Program-made: the position numbers and the translations under genes
Part shown: positions 35,426 through 44,056 of the stretch, piece after piece
Layout: each line of letters begins with the position of its first letter
Position numbering within the stretch: position 1 is the first letter of the stretch
Origin: a virus
DNA length: 60,069 nucleotides
Strand: one strand, 5' to 3'
IMG/VR virus record: IMGVR_UViG_3300017752_000010
Span: 1 to 60,069 of that record
Notes under the pieces: model-generated
What the model was told of the DNA's origin: nothing
What the model saw: the letters and a program-made list of their open reading frames with translations, nothing else
Database searches by the model: none

Positions 35426-35887
35426 TTATTCAATAAGACCAGTTTTGTAAACTGTCTTTCCATCTTCTTTCATGGCAGTTAATACTGATTTGCGATTTTC
35501 TGCATTAGCTACTGATACATGTACCCAACCTGAATCTGGTATTCCTGGAGTATAAAATTCTAAAATTAGCTGATCAAAATCAAGGTTTTCTTCTATGAAC
35601 TTAGCAACTTCATAATTAGAAGTTCCAGGACATTCAATATCTACTGCTTCACCTTTACAGTGTTGTGATCTGGAAGAACCGCCGACAGCTTCATTTAATT
35701 CTGGTCCACGATATCCTGAATTAATTGTGGTAACACCAAACTTATCTCGTACTGGTTGTACTACAGTTTCAAACAAGAGCTTTGCAGCATCTAGATGTTC
35801 TGGAGATGGTGTGTTATCAATTCCTTGTCTAAGGGCAGTTTGTGATTTGATAAATTCTTGCAATGTAAAGTTTTTTGAAAGTCTCAT
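35426..35887 (-). CDS. M15-family peptidoglycan peptidase (endolysin)
   Basis: The 153-aa protein is a compact M15_3-type zinc peptidase: INSGYRGPELN at 55-65, then SQHCKGEAVDIE with ligands H76 and D83, and WVHVS with H123 as third ligand. These enzymes cut the peptide cross-links of peptidoglycan. There is no signal peptide, so export would depend on the holin next door. Length is normal for phage M15 endolysins. Confidence 0.88.
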   Translation of the reverse strand: MRLSKNFTLQEFIKSQTALRQGIDNTPSPEHLDAAKLLFETVVQPVRDKFGVTTINSGYRGPELNEAVGGSSRSQHCKGEAVDIECPGTSNYEVAKFIEENLDFDQLILEFYTPGIPDSGWVHVSVANAENRKSVLTAMKEDGKTVYKTGLIE

Positions 35888-35902
35888 TATATACTCCTAC
35901 TT

Positions 35903-35910
35903 TATTTATA
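35903..35910 (-). promoter_or_regulatory. T4-type late promoter TATAAATA
   Basis: The minus strand has the exact T4 late -10 element TATAAATA, followed by AAGTAGGAG and the ATG at 35887. It overlaps the stop of the upstream 350-aa gene and would drive the lysis cassette late in infection. Confidence 0.55.
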
Positions 35911-36958
35911 GATCTTGCCAAGTACCTTCTTTTGTGCCGATTATTTTGTAATATGGTTTTGATTTATGAATAGCAATGACATCTTTTAACCACTCAGTAA
36001 CTGATTCAGATTTAGGATGCTCTTTTGCAAACTTCCAATACTTTTGTAATGGTGAATTTAAGGTATTTTCATCATAAAAAGAATCTGGCTGTTTTGATCT
36101 TTGTTCTGCTGTTTTGATAATGGTGTAAACATTGCACCACTCATTATTAAGATTTTGTGCTGTGCGTTTTAAATTTTGAATTTCGAGATACGCGTTAAGT
36201 TGCTCTTCCTTAAAACGAGATTTAGATTTTTTAAATTCTTGAGAGTTTAAAATGTATTTTCTAATAGACATTTTTAATGCTCTTGTTGTTTTTACTAAAT
36301 CTTTCCATGCATCAGTCTGTTCTATTTCTCTAATACTATCACCAGTATTATCAAATTTCCATTGATTAGTTCTTTGTGCACCAGCGGTGTGATCACTAGT
36401 CCTTGCCTGTAGAGCTTCTGTATAAGTTGTTATTGAAGGTTTTTCAGACTGTTCCGGTTCTGGCGCTTTTACTTCTGTTTCATCAGGTTCATCTTGAGTA
36501 GGAGCAACAGATGGCGTAGTGGCGGGTTTTGCTAATTTTTCAATGTTGCCATCAGGATCAAGTTCTAAATTTTCTATTTCACAAACATCAGGCTTGTTCT
36601 TAAAAAAGTCTGGTAAATCAGGAAAGTCTATATCAAAACTAAAATCAGGTAGACTTGGTACCGCTGAATCTACTATACTATCAATCTTGTCGCCAAGCGC
36701 ACCAAATTTCTCTTTCAAAGCTAATTTAGCTGCTTCAAGTTTTGGACCTTGACCCATTGATTGAAGTTTTCTTAATTCATCTTGTAAGCTAATTTTTGGA
36801 ATTTTTGAAGCTACTGCATTTTCGAAATCAGCAAGCGCTTGATCTGCACTTGCTGCAAGAGCATCTAGTCCAGCTGCTCCGCTGTCTGCTGCTGCTTTGA
36901 TTGAATCTCCTAAACTAGTAAGAGCTTCAATACCTTTATTTTCTCCACACTTTGCCAT
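35906..36958 (-). CDS. Hypothetical protein next to gp5 module (350 aa)
   Basis: The 350-aa protein has three regions: an Ala/Asp-rich helical N-terminus (about 1-90), a Pro/Glu/Thr-rich linker (150-185, e.g. PEPEQSEKPS) and a basic helical C-terminus (210-350). It has a short FDIDFPDLPDFF segment with a lone Cys nearby. Position between the lysis genes and the gp5 region suggests a virion or tail-assembly role. I do not recognise the family. Confidence 0.6.
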   Translation of the reverse strand: MAKCGENKGIEALTSLGDSIKAAADSGAAGLDALAASADQALADFENAVASKIPKISLQDELRKLQSMGQGPKLEAAKLALKEKFGALGDKIDSIVDSAVPSLPDFSFDIDFPDLPDFFKNKPDVCEIENLELDPDGNIEKLAKPATTPSVAPTQDEPDETEVKAPEPEQSEKPSITTYTEALQARTSDHTAGAQRTNQWKFDNTGDSIREIEQTDAWKDLVKTTRALKMSIRKYILNSQEFKKSKSRFKEEQLNAYLEIQNLKRTAQNLNNEWCNVYTIIKTAEQRSKQPDSFYDENTLNSPLQKYWKFAKEHPKSESVTEWLKDVIAIHKSKPYYKIIGTKEGTWQDL

Positions 36959-37494
36959 TATGCTACTTTCACTATGCTAATATTTCCATTGTCAATGCTA
37001 AAAGCCGAAGTATCTACATTTGCTGCTTTTAAACGCAATGTATCACCAACACTAATATCAATTAAAACATTTGAAATAGTATAATGATATTCTTCGCCGC
37101 TCACTGTACCAGTTGATGTATACCCATATAAGCTTTCATCCTCATAAATAGAATCATTCAAATGTAATGGAAAAGCAATTCCATCGTTCACTGAAATGCC
37201 AGCGCTTTGAGAACCTGAAATAGTGTAACTAACTGAATAAACACCCTTTTGAGTAAATGTAAAAGTATCTGAGTCATACGTTATTCCACGATTGAAACTA
37301 GATTGATTTGCGAAAGCAATGGAATCGCCAGTTACGGCAGGGCTAATACTAGTCGGATTCCAGCACATTGCAAGGGGTTGTTGAGGCGTAGAAATGATTC
37401 CACCACTAGTAATGTTTAAAATTTCAGAATCGCCATTAGTATCCGTAAAGATTACTTCATCACCGGCATTATTAATTTTAGCATCGATAGTCAT
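36958..37494 (-). CDS. C1q/TNF-like jelly-roll protein (178 aa)
   Basis: The 178-aa protein has a C-terminal domain with the C1q/TNF-like pattern: FNRGITYDSDTFTFTQKG, then VYSVSYTISG, FPLHLNDSIY and DISVGDTLRLKAANVD. Such domains trimerise and occur on phage fibres and baseplate spikes as receptor-binding or capping modules. The gene overlaps the 350-aa gene end to start and follows gp5 with a short gap. Two DSD/DSE tripeptides are present. Assignment by pattern, moderate. Confidence 0.55.
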   Translation of the reverse strand: MTIDAKINNAGDEVIFTDTNGDSEILNITSGGIISTPQQPLAMCWNPTSISPAVTGDSIAFANQSSFNRGITYDSDTFTFTQKGVYSVSYTISGSQSAGISVNDGIAFPLHLNDSIYEDESLYGYTSTGTVSGEEYHYTISNVLIDISVGDTLRLKAANVDTSAFSIDNGNISIVKVA

Positions 37495-37503
37495 CTATAT
37501 CTC

Positions 37504-38847
37504 CTAGTTTGGCGGCGTTGTTGTACCAGCACCCAAGCCGGCAGAATCTGTGTGTGTATGCGATGACAATGCTATACCATTACCAGTTACTTCACCAGTT
37601 GAAGTTGTGGTACCAGAAACTGTAGCATTTCCAGTAATATTTGTATCTCCTACAATATCTGTAGGATTTTGAATAGTTGTCAGATCAGCTTTTATAGTTT
37701 GATTACCACTTACAGAAATTTTCATATCTTTCAAAGAAGATACATTCATCTTCTTGCCGCTAAATATAGTTGTTTCACCAGTTGCACTTATTAAAAGATC
37801 ATCTTTGATGATAAGGTTTTCATTAGCTCCGATAGTTGTGGTTCTATCACCCTCTACAGATCTAATTTCAGCAACTCCTACCCGCAAATTCTTATTGTTG
37901 GTAATATTTGTAGAAACGTCTTGACCTACTTCTAACAAATCATTAAATTTAATTTTGGTTTGACGATTGCCCAATATCTTTTCGTGTTTATCACCCTCTA
38001 CTTCGAGAAAGTAATTACCTTTTACTAATTGCTTATAATCGCCTTCAACAGTCATGTTTACTGAACCTTTGACATATATATTTTCACTGCCAAAAACAAC
38101 GCTATATTTATCACCAACAATTGTAATAGTTTCATCACCATTATCTTGAATTTCCCAATTAGAACCACTAGCATGAAATTGAGAGATTCTATTATTACCG
38201 GGTGTATCATCTACCTCAAGGACATGACCACTTTCAGTTTCAGTTACTTTGTTGAATGGATATACTGGTTCTTTACCTTGCTGAACTTCAGGCATATTCC
38301 AAGTTGTTCTTTCATAGAAAGAATCTGCTTCAGGTGGGCCTACAGTATCTACTTTTGGTGCAATTGCAATTGGTATATTTAGCTGTCTTAGTTCATCCTT
38401 AAGTTGATATGAAATATGCTTTTTGTATTCTTCACGTCTTGCTGAATGCGGTGTATCTACTTGATCATCACCATATCGTACAGGATGAATATTCTCAGGA
38501 TCATTAAAACCTTTTTCAAAGTTTGGTATGTATGGTCTAGATGGAAGTGTACCCATAACAAAAGGCTTTTGCATGCTTTCTGCATCAAGAAAATATCCAA
38601 ACACCCAAGAGCCTTGAACAATACCAGTAGCTGATTGACCTACACCACCTAAACTTGCAGATGTTATTGGCATCATGACCATAGACCATGGCAAACTTTC
38701 TGTAGGAATTAAGGTTTTGTCATCAGAATGCAAACCATATATGCGCACTTTAACACGACCCATTTCTTCAGGATCATTTCTATCTTCTACTACGCCTACA
38801 AACCAATAAAATTGGCCATGACCTACATCGCCTTTATCGCCTATCAT
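37504..38847 (-). CDS. 5: Baseplate hub spike protein gp5-like, without lysozyme domain
   Basis: The 447-aa protein shows the gp5/VgrG OB-fold at about 10-110 (FVGVVEDRNDPEEMGRVKVR, VMMPITSASLGGVGQ, FGYFLDAESMQKPFVMG) and a C-terminal triple-stranded beta-helix with repeated V-G/N-x-T motifs (about 230-420). T4 gp5 (575 aa) has a lysozyme domain between these parts; here there is only a 110-residue linker with no catalytic motif. It is the membrane-piercing spike on the gp27 hub. No DSD tripeptide is present. Confidence 0.88.
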   Translation of the reverse strand: MIGDKGDVGHGQFYWFVGVVEDRNDPEEMGRVKVRIYGLHSDDKTLIPTESLPWSMVMMPITSASLGGVGQSATGIVQGSWVFGYFLDAESMQKPFVMGTLPSRPYIPNFEKGFNDPENIHPVRYGDDQVDTPHSARREEYKKHISYQLKDELRQLNIPIAIAPKVDTVGPPEADSFYERTTWNMPEVQQGKEPVYPFNKVTETESGHVLEVDDTPGNNRISQFHASGSNWEIQDNGDETITIVGDKYSVVFGSENIYVKGSVNMTVEGDYKQLVKGNYFLEVEGDKHEKILGNRQTKIKFNDLLEVGQDVSTNITNNKNLRVGVAEIRSVEGDRTTTIGANENLIIKDDLLISATGETTIFSGKKMNVSSLKDMKISVSGNQTIKADLTTIQNPTDIVGDTNITGNATVSGTTTSTGEVTGNGIALSSHTHTDSAGLGAGTTTPPN

Positions 38848-40034
38848 TATAAGCCATCCTTTACTAGATCAAGAGAAGTCATAAATTGCTTATCTTTAAA
38901 AGTATCTCTTTTACCAACTACAAAATATTTCCCACTCCATACTTTATCAAGATTTCCTTGTTTGTTTTCAGGAGCTGGTTCAGGAATTTTAATACTCAGC
39001 ACTTGACCAATATCGATATCTTGATTTCCGTGAATATTAATAGAAATAGCTTGGTTATAACCATTTACTGAACTTCTTTTGATTTGTGATATATCAATAT
39101 CAGCATTATCAGTATTTACGCGAATAATTCCAGGCTTATACTCGTTGTATGGATAAAAGTAACCTTCATTTAGATACGAATCTTTTTCGTGATTCTTATA
39201 ATAATCATAGTCTATAATTTCAGTATTTTTATTTTCAATATCAATATTGTAGTTTCTGCCAAAAAGATACCCATCTCTCAAAGCTCTAGTAATGTCAAAT
39301 GTTTCTTTGTAATCTATTGATAAAATAGTTTTCATATCCTTAGCGGTATCCGGCATATCATTTGCTGAATTTTGCTTTCTTTGTATTGATTGATTGAGTG
39401 TAAAAGTATCTGCTGGTTTGTCTTTATATAGATCAATAGATCTTTCAATTGGCATAAAATTATAAAGACCTTTACTATCTTGATAAAATCTAAATCTTAC
39501 ATCTTTATGTTCATCACGAGCTTTTGATGCCAGCCATTTTAAAGCTTTGATAGGACTCCAATTAGGTATAACAATATTTTTGTTACCTAAGGAACCATCA
39601 AAAATGCCAAATTTCTCTGTAGTAGTTTCTTTAAATATTTTCAAAGCAATTTCTCCATAAGTTCCAGAGTATGACTTTGATATTTTTGCAAACTGAGATA
39701 TAAAAGCAAGTTCAGAAATTGCTTCTAAGATATACGCTCTTTGAGTTGTTAAATTTTGAATTGCAGAAACTTTTGTTACTACGAGTTTATAATTTCTTTT
39801 TGTGCCATTGATTGTTATTTGCGTATCAATAGGTAATCCACCTTGTACAGGCATTTTACCCAAAAGATTCACTGCATCGATGATTACGAAACGCATCACA
39901 TTAGTAGAATCCATAACACTAGCAAATACGTTTATTTCGTTTACTAAACCTGTAATATCTGTTGAATTGTCATCAGTGCCAAGTTTTACGTATTCGAGCT
40001 TAAAACTCCCTGGTAGAGTTTGTTTAGCCATCAA
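38847..40034 (-). CDS. 27: Baseplate hub protein gp27-like
   Basis: The 395-aa protein equals T4 gp27 in length (391 aa) and begins FKLEYVKLGTDDNSTDITGL, with IDAVNLLGKMPVQGG, then SYSGTYGEIALKIF and a PNWSPIKALKWLASKA segment, all typical of gp27-like hub proteins (also phage Mu gp44 and type VI VgrG N-domains). The trimer forms the cylindrical hub through which DNA passes. The gene overlaps gp5 and gp53 at both ends. Confidence 0.88.
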   Translation of the reverse strand: MMAKQTLPGSFKLEYVKLGTDDNSTDITGLVNEINVFASVMDSTNVMRFVIIDAVNLLGKMPVQGGLPIDTQITINGTKRNYKLVVTKVSAIQNLTTQRAYILEAISELAFISQFAKISKSYSGTYGEIALKIFKETTTEKFGIFDGSLGNKNIVIPNWSPIKALKWLASKARDEHKDVRFRFYQDSKGLYNFMPIERSIDLYKDKPADTFTLNQSIQRKQNSANDMPDTAKDMKTILSIDYKETFDITRALRDGYLFGRNYNIDIENKNTEIIDYDYYKNHEKDSYLNEGYFYPYNEYKPGIIRVNTDNADIDISQIKRSSVNGYNQAISINIHGNQDIDIGQVLSIKIPEPAPENKQGNLDKVWSGKYFVVGKRDTFKDKQFMTSLDLVKDGL

Positions 40035-40728
40035 TTAAACCTTCTAATTCATTTTTTACTTTATTCAAAATAGTTCGCTTTGGAAGAACGATCTTTCTTT
40101 TAAGATCGTTTTGTTCAATTTCCCATTGTTCAATAGAAACAGGAGTAAGAGTTTCTGTACCTTTAGAACCGCCCCATGCATCTTCAGTAGAAATATTCGT
40201 ATCAATCGAATAATCAAAAATAGTATTTGAATCGATAGCACCATAAGTAGAAAGATTTGCTTTAGCTCTTAAAAGCTTTGGCTGTTTTCTCACACCAGTT
40301 CCAGTGACAAAACCTCTATATGTAAGGTTTCCAAAGTTATCACTATCTGATAATCCTTTAAATTGTACAAATTCAGTTACTTGAATTCTTGTTAACGTAA
40401 CATTAGTTCCTGTATCGCTATCATACTGAACTTTATATTTTTGATAGATGTATTCTTCAAATTGGCTACTTGTTTTTGGCCATTGTTCATAAATATTTAC
40501 AATTTCATTTGCAAGCATAATGCCCCAATGCATATTGACGTCATCATAAGTAAGTTTAGCCAAAGATTCAGGCGTATCACCATCTCTTACTTCATAAAAC
40601 TCAAAGTTGCTAGCATTTTCTAAAACTTTTTCGCGAAATTTAGGACGTATAGAAAGGTCAGTCATCACGCGACGAACATTATCTGGAAATTGATATTGGA
40701 TTCTTCTAAAATCTTCAAAATATGCCAT
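40024..40728 (-). CDS. 53: Baseplate wedge protein gp53-like
   Basis: The 234-aa protein matches the gp53 pattern: FEFYEVRDGDTPESLAKLTYDD, VNMHWGIMLANEIVNIYEQWP and the QFEEYIYQKY helix, followed by a C-terminal LERKIVLPKR-like segment. T4 gp53 (196 aa) joins adjacent wedges and contains a LysM-like fold. Two DSD tripeptides occur in a middle part longer than in T4. The start overlaps nothing; AAGGAATAAATCATA precedes the ATG. Confidence 0.85.
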   Translation of the reverse strand: MAYFEDFRRIQYQFPDNVRRVMTDLSIRPKFREKVLENASNFEFYEVRDGDTPESLAKLTYDDVNMHWGIMLANEIVNIYEQWPKTSSQFEEYIYQKYKVQYDSDTGTNVTLTRIQVTEFVQFKGLSDSDNFGNLTYRGFVTGTGVRKQPKLLRAKANLSTYGAIDSNTIFDYSIDTNISTEDAWGGSKGTETLTPVSIEQWEIEQNDLKRKIVLPKRTILNKVKNELEGLIDG

Positions 40729-40734
40729 TATGAT

Positions 40735-41844
40735 TTATTCCTTGCCATCTTTTTCATCTTGACCGACTGCAGTAAAAAAGTCTTTTGCTTTTTTGTAAAA
40801 GTCGTTATTACCTGAAAGAGTGTCGCGATATCTTGGAGTAATTTCTACATATCCTAATTCTAGACCTACATTAATAGGAGAACCATCTGCGTGCAATTGC
40901 TGATTTGCTCCATCATTATAGCTAATATTCACACTTTGCAAGAAACATGCGGCTGGCTGATCAAAAAATTCTAGTTTAGTACCTTGTTTATAATAATCGA
41001 TTTGCCATTGAACTGGAATTTCTAAAAAATTAGCTCCGCCTGGATCATTAGTTCTGCCTGGTAAAGAATAAAAGATAAACGCGTCACAAACTTCTTTAAT
41101 TCTTTTTGATTCACTTGGGCTTCTTGCAACAAGATTAAACTTATAGCTAAATGTTCTATGTTGAACACCATTAAAAATTTGATATGAAAAAGGATTTAAA
41201 ACAGCGCCAGTTTCTTTTGCTGATACGTTTTGCACCAATTGCGAGTTTCTTGCCAAATCAGATATTACAGCGGAAGCAATATCAACACCATTTTCTTTAG
41301 CAAATCCTAAAAGACTATCAGCGCTTTTTTGACCTATCTGATTTGCAATTTCACTTTGAACTGCACCCATATTTGCTTGATTATAATCTACCTGAACTTG
41401 TGATTGAAGATTTTCAGGCAAGTATAAAGATATTGAACCTTGCGGAAAAGCATTATCTTTATCAGTTGTTACACCTGAAGAAAGAAGGAAATCACCAATT
41501 TGAATTTTTCCTTTTACTACTTTACCAAGTGAACCAATAGCAGCGCTGAAACTGTCTTGTTTAAAGATGTCGTTGATAGCATCTAAAGAATTTTTTGCTT
41601 CATCTCCGATACTAGTAATTGAACCACCAATTTGATCTGATATTTGTGAAAAGAAACCTTTGCCTACGTTTGATTTGTTTTTACCATTACTCTTATTGTA
41701 CTTAAATCCAGCCTGATTCTGGTGCACCTTCGTGCTACCATAATTTACTTTTTGAGGCCGAAAAGTAATATAATGTGGATCTTCATCACCACCTAGGGTT
41801 TCTGGGAAACGTATTACATTATAAAACAGTGGATTGTTCATCAT
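40735..41844 (-). CDS. 48: Baseplate tail-tube cap protein gp48-like
   Basis: The 369-aa protein is very close to T4 gp48 in length (364 aa). The N-terminus PLFYNVIRFPETLGGDEDPH and the ITFRPQ strand match the gp48/tail-cap family; the C-terminal half has the tube-fold strands (HRTFSYKFNLVARS, RIKEVCDAFIFYSLP, PVQWQIDYY). gp48 with gp54 forms the platform on which the tube grows. A TATAAATA element lies 27 bases upstream. No DSD tripeptide occurs. Confidence 0.85.
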   Translation of the reverse strand: MMNNPLFYNVIRFPETLGGDEDPHYITFRPQKVNYGSTKVHQNQAGFKYNKSNGKNKSNVGKGFFSQISDQIGGSITSIGDEAKNSLDAINDIFKQDSFSAAIGSLGKVVKGKIQIGDFLLSSGVTTDKDNAFPQGSISLYLPENLQSQVQVDYNQANMGAVQSEIANQIGQKSADSLLGFAKENGVDIASAVISDLARNSQLVQNVSAKETGAVLNPFSYQIFNGVQHRTFSYKFNLVARSPSESKRIKEVCDAFIFYSLPGRTNDPGGANFLEIPVQWQIDYYKQGTKLEFFDQPAACFLQSVNISYNDGANQQLHADGSPINVGLELGYVEITPRYRDTLSGNNDFYKKAKDFFTAVGQDEKDGKE

Positions 41845-41870
41845 TGGATTAAATACCTTAGTTGTTAAGG

Positions 41871-41878
41871 TATTTATA
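41871..41878 (-). promoter_or_regulatory. T4-type late promoter TATAAATA
   Basis: The minus strand carries the exact TATAAATA 27 bases upstream of the gp48 start. It lies in the short divergent gap between gp48 and gp4 if gp4 starts at the TTG at 41879. Confidence 0.5.
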
Positions 41879-42442
41879 TTGGCTACATATAAAGGAAAAT
41901 TTACAAAACTAAAAAACCCTTCAAAGTATGTTGGTGATGCGTCTAAGATTGTGTACCGATCTCTTTGGGAACGTAATGTTATGAGATGGTGTGATCAAAG
42001 CGATACAGTTGCTGAATGGGCAAGTGAAGAAATTGCTATACCATACATACACCCTGTAACCTTAAAAAGAGCAAGGTATTTTCCTGATTTTTATATCAAA
42101 ATGACAGATGGTAGAATTATTGTTGTTGAAGTAAAACCAGCAAAAGAAACTAAGCCACCTATTCCTCCTAAAAAAGGATCTTCAAAAAGATATATTCAAG
42201 AACAATCTACTTATGTAATAAATGCTGAAAAATGGGCTAATGCTGAATTAGCTTGTAGAAAAAATAACATCGGTTTTGAGGTTTGGACTGAAGATACTTT
42301 AAAGAAAATGGGTATTTTGAATTGGGAAGCTGATAAAACTGTTTTAGCGGCTGAAAGACGTTCTATGTCAAAATCTAAACATTCTTTAAAACCTATTGGT
42401 AGAACGAAACCAAAAGTTGGACCGCCTAAAAGAAGATCTTAA
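41879..42442 (+). CDS. 4: Head completion protein gp4-like (TTG start)
   Basis: The protein matches gp4 head-completion/nuclease-like proteins: TYKGKFTKLKNPSKYVGD, YRSLWERNVMRWCD, EWASEEIAIPYIHP, RARYFPDFYIK and VVEVKPAKE (an endonuclease-like D-x(n)-E-x-K core). An ATG at 41834 would run into gp48, so I choose TTG at 41879, preceded by AAGG, giving 187 aa. The family's N-terminus usually begins with MATYKGK-like residues, which fits. It is the only plus-strand gene between the holin and tape measure regions. Confidence 0.82.
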   Translation: MATYKGKFTKLKNPSKYVGDASKIVYRSLWERNVMRWCDQSDTVAEWASEEIAIPYIHPVTLKRARYFPDFYIKMTDGRIIVVEVKPAKETKPPIPPKKGSSKRYIQEQSTYVINAEKWANAELACRKNNIGFEVWTEDTLKKMGILNWEADKTVLAAERRSMSKSKHSLKPIGRTKPKVGPPKRRS

Positions 42443-43869
42443 TTGCTGTACTCATCAGATGCGCCTGGTTTAGTTCCACCGCCTCCAAAGTTAGTATTCG
42501 AATATTGTCTATTGTCAATTTGAGCACTTGCTGACATCGCCATTATAGCTTCATTATTTCCAGCAGCTCTTGCTGCAGCAAAATCTTCTTTCATCACTTG
42601 TCTTTGTTTTTCACTGCGATATAACTCATCAATCTTTTTATTATAGTCTTTTTGCAAGCGATCGAAATCGTATCTTTCGTTTAAATTAGAATCTCTTTTT
42701 AGTTTATCTTCTTCTTGTCTTTTTCTAAGTTTATCGCCAAAAAGACCATCTTCTTTAATTCTTGCAAGATCTTCTTTTAAAAATTTATCATAAATAGTGT
42801 AACCAATACCAGCAACAGCAATTGCTCCTAAAAATGCAGGATTTAAGAGAACTGGAATTAAAGCACTAGCTAACATTTTTGGACCAACTGCTGCCATAGC
42901 CACAGCTCTTGCTAGTTTACTTACATTAGCAGCTTTTACGAATTGACCAGTAGTTTTGGACTGAAATCTTTTTGTTGTTGGATTGTAACGAACTTTATCT
43001 TTTCCAGTACCCGTAGGAACAGCTCCAGATGCCGCTCCAGCAGCTACATCACCAGCAGTCATGGCAGCCATACTAGCACTTCGAGCTGCAAGAGATTTTG
43101 TAGCGATCATACTTGCAAGTTTAAACGGTGCTAAGACCAAACTTCTAATAGTGCTGCTGAACACGGCACCTAAGGCAATTGTTGTTAGACCTGCTTTAAC
43201 ACTACCAAAAAGAGTATCAGTAATTAAAGTTTTTAATCCACCAAGAAAACCTTCATCTTCAAAAGATTTAGCAATTGATATGATTTTATTTCTGAATTTA
43301 TCATATGAAGCAGCAAGCTTTTTAATTGTATCATCTTCTAATCCAAGAAAACCTTTAGCAACATTTAAAATACCAGAAATAATTTTTTGATCTAAAGCAG
43401 CTCCAGGTCCAAAAAGCTTTTCGAAGTCTTGAAATCCTCTTACAAACTTTTTAAAAGCAAAAATTCCACCAAGTATAAGAGTGCCAGTTTTTAAGACATC
43501 AAAAATAGTTTCAGCGCCTTTTTGAACGCCTCTTCCAACAGAAGATACTGCATTTTTTACAGGATCAGTTAATTTTTTTACAAATTGTCTAAAATCGCCA
43601 GGTGTTCCAAAATAATCGTCAAAAGTATTTCTAAAACCATCAACAAACCCAGTTTTAAGTTTTGTAAAAGATTCTGCTAGAGTGGCTCTTTGCCTTTGCT
43701 GAATAGTTGCATTTTTATCAGCTTGCTCGTCAAGCTTGTTAACAATATCATCACTATTACGGCCGGTTATAGCTTGTGTTAATTCCTTTACCACAGAATT
43801 TGCTTTATCTGCTTTCTTGCCATTGTCTACAAGAGATTGTTTTATATCTTCAAATACTGCTTCAGCCAT
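42439..43869 (-). CDS. Tape-measure / baseplate hub protein candidate (476 aa)
   Basis: The 476-aa protein has helical ends and hydrophobic internal segments: LKTGTLILGGIFAFKKF at about 130-148 and IPVLLNPAFLGAIAVAGIGYT near 335-360, plus an Ala/Lys-rich middle. This fits tape measure proteins, which in T4 correspond to gp29. It follows the gp26-type chaperone and its frameshift extension, the usual position for a tape measure. The C-terminus is rich in Gly/Asn. No DSD tripeptide occurs. Convergent with gp4 with a four-base overlap. Confidence 0.6.
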   Translation of the reverse strand: MAEAVFEDIKQSLVDNGKKADKANSVVKELTQAITGRNSDDIVNKLDEQADKNATIQQRQRATLAESFTKLKTGFVDGFRNTFDDYFGTPGDFRQFVKKLTDPVKNAVSSVGRGVQKGAETIFDVLKTGTLILGGIFAFKKFVRGFQDFEKLFGPGAALDQKIISGILNVAKGFLGLEDDTIKKLAASYDKFRNKIISIAKSFEDEGFLGGLKTLITDTLFGSVKAGLTTIALGAVFSSTIRSLVLAPFKLASMIATKSLAARSASMAAMTAGDVAAGAASGAVPTGTGKDKVRYNPTTKRFQSKTTGQFVKAANVSKLARAVAMAAVGPKMLASALIPVLLNPAFLGAIAVAGIGYTIYDKFLKEDLARIKEDGLFGDKLRKRQEEDKLKRDSNLNERYDFDRLQKDYNKKIDELYRSEKQRQVMKEDFAAARAAGNNEAIMAMSASAQIDNRQYSNTNFGGGGTKPGASDEYSN

Positions 43870-44056
43870 ATTTCTTGCTCTCAGATTCTAATCTTTGGTT
43901 CTCTTCATCAATGTGATTCTTTAACATTGCTGAGTAAATATCCCTTTCCCATGGATACATATTTTCGATTTCATCAACACTCCATCCGTGGTGTTGTTTC
44001 ATAGCAAAGATAAGTCTATAATAGGACGTCAAATCAATATGAGAAAGGGCGATTAA
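43862..44056 (-). CDS. Frameshift extension of gp26-type tail assembly chaperone
   Basis: In the -1 frame relative to the gp26-like gene a 64-codon open frame continues from the T8 tract to TGA at 43862-43864. It would add LIALSHIDLTSYYRL and GWSVDEIENMYPWERD to the chaperone. The C-terminal W-S-x-D-E-I-x-x-M-x-x-W pattern resembles the T half of phage tail assembly chaperones. An internal ATG at 44002 could alternatively give a 46-aa protein. The end overlaps the tape-measure ATG. Confidence 0.65.
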   Translation of the reverse strand, partial: LIALSHIDLTSYYRLIFAMKQHHGWSVDEIENMYPWERDIYSAMLKNHIDEENQRLESESKKYG

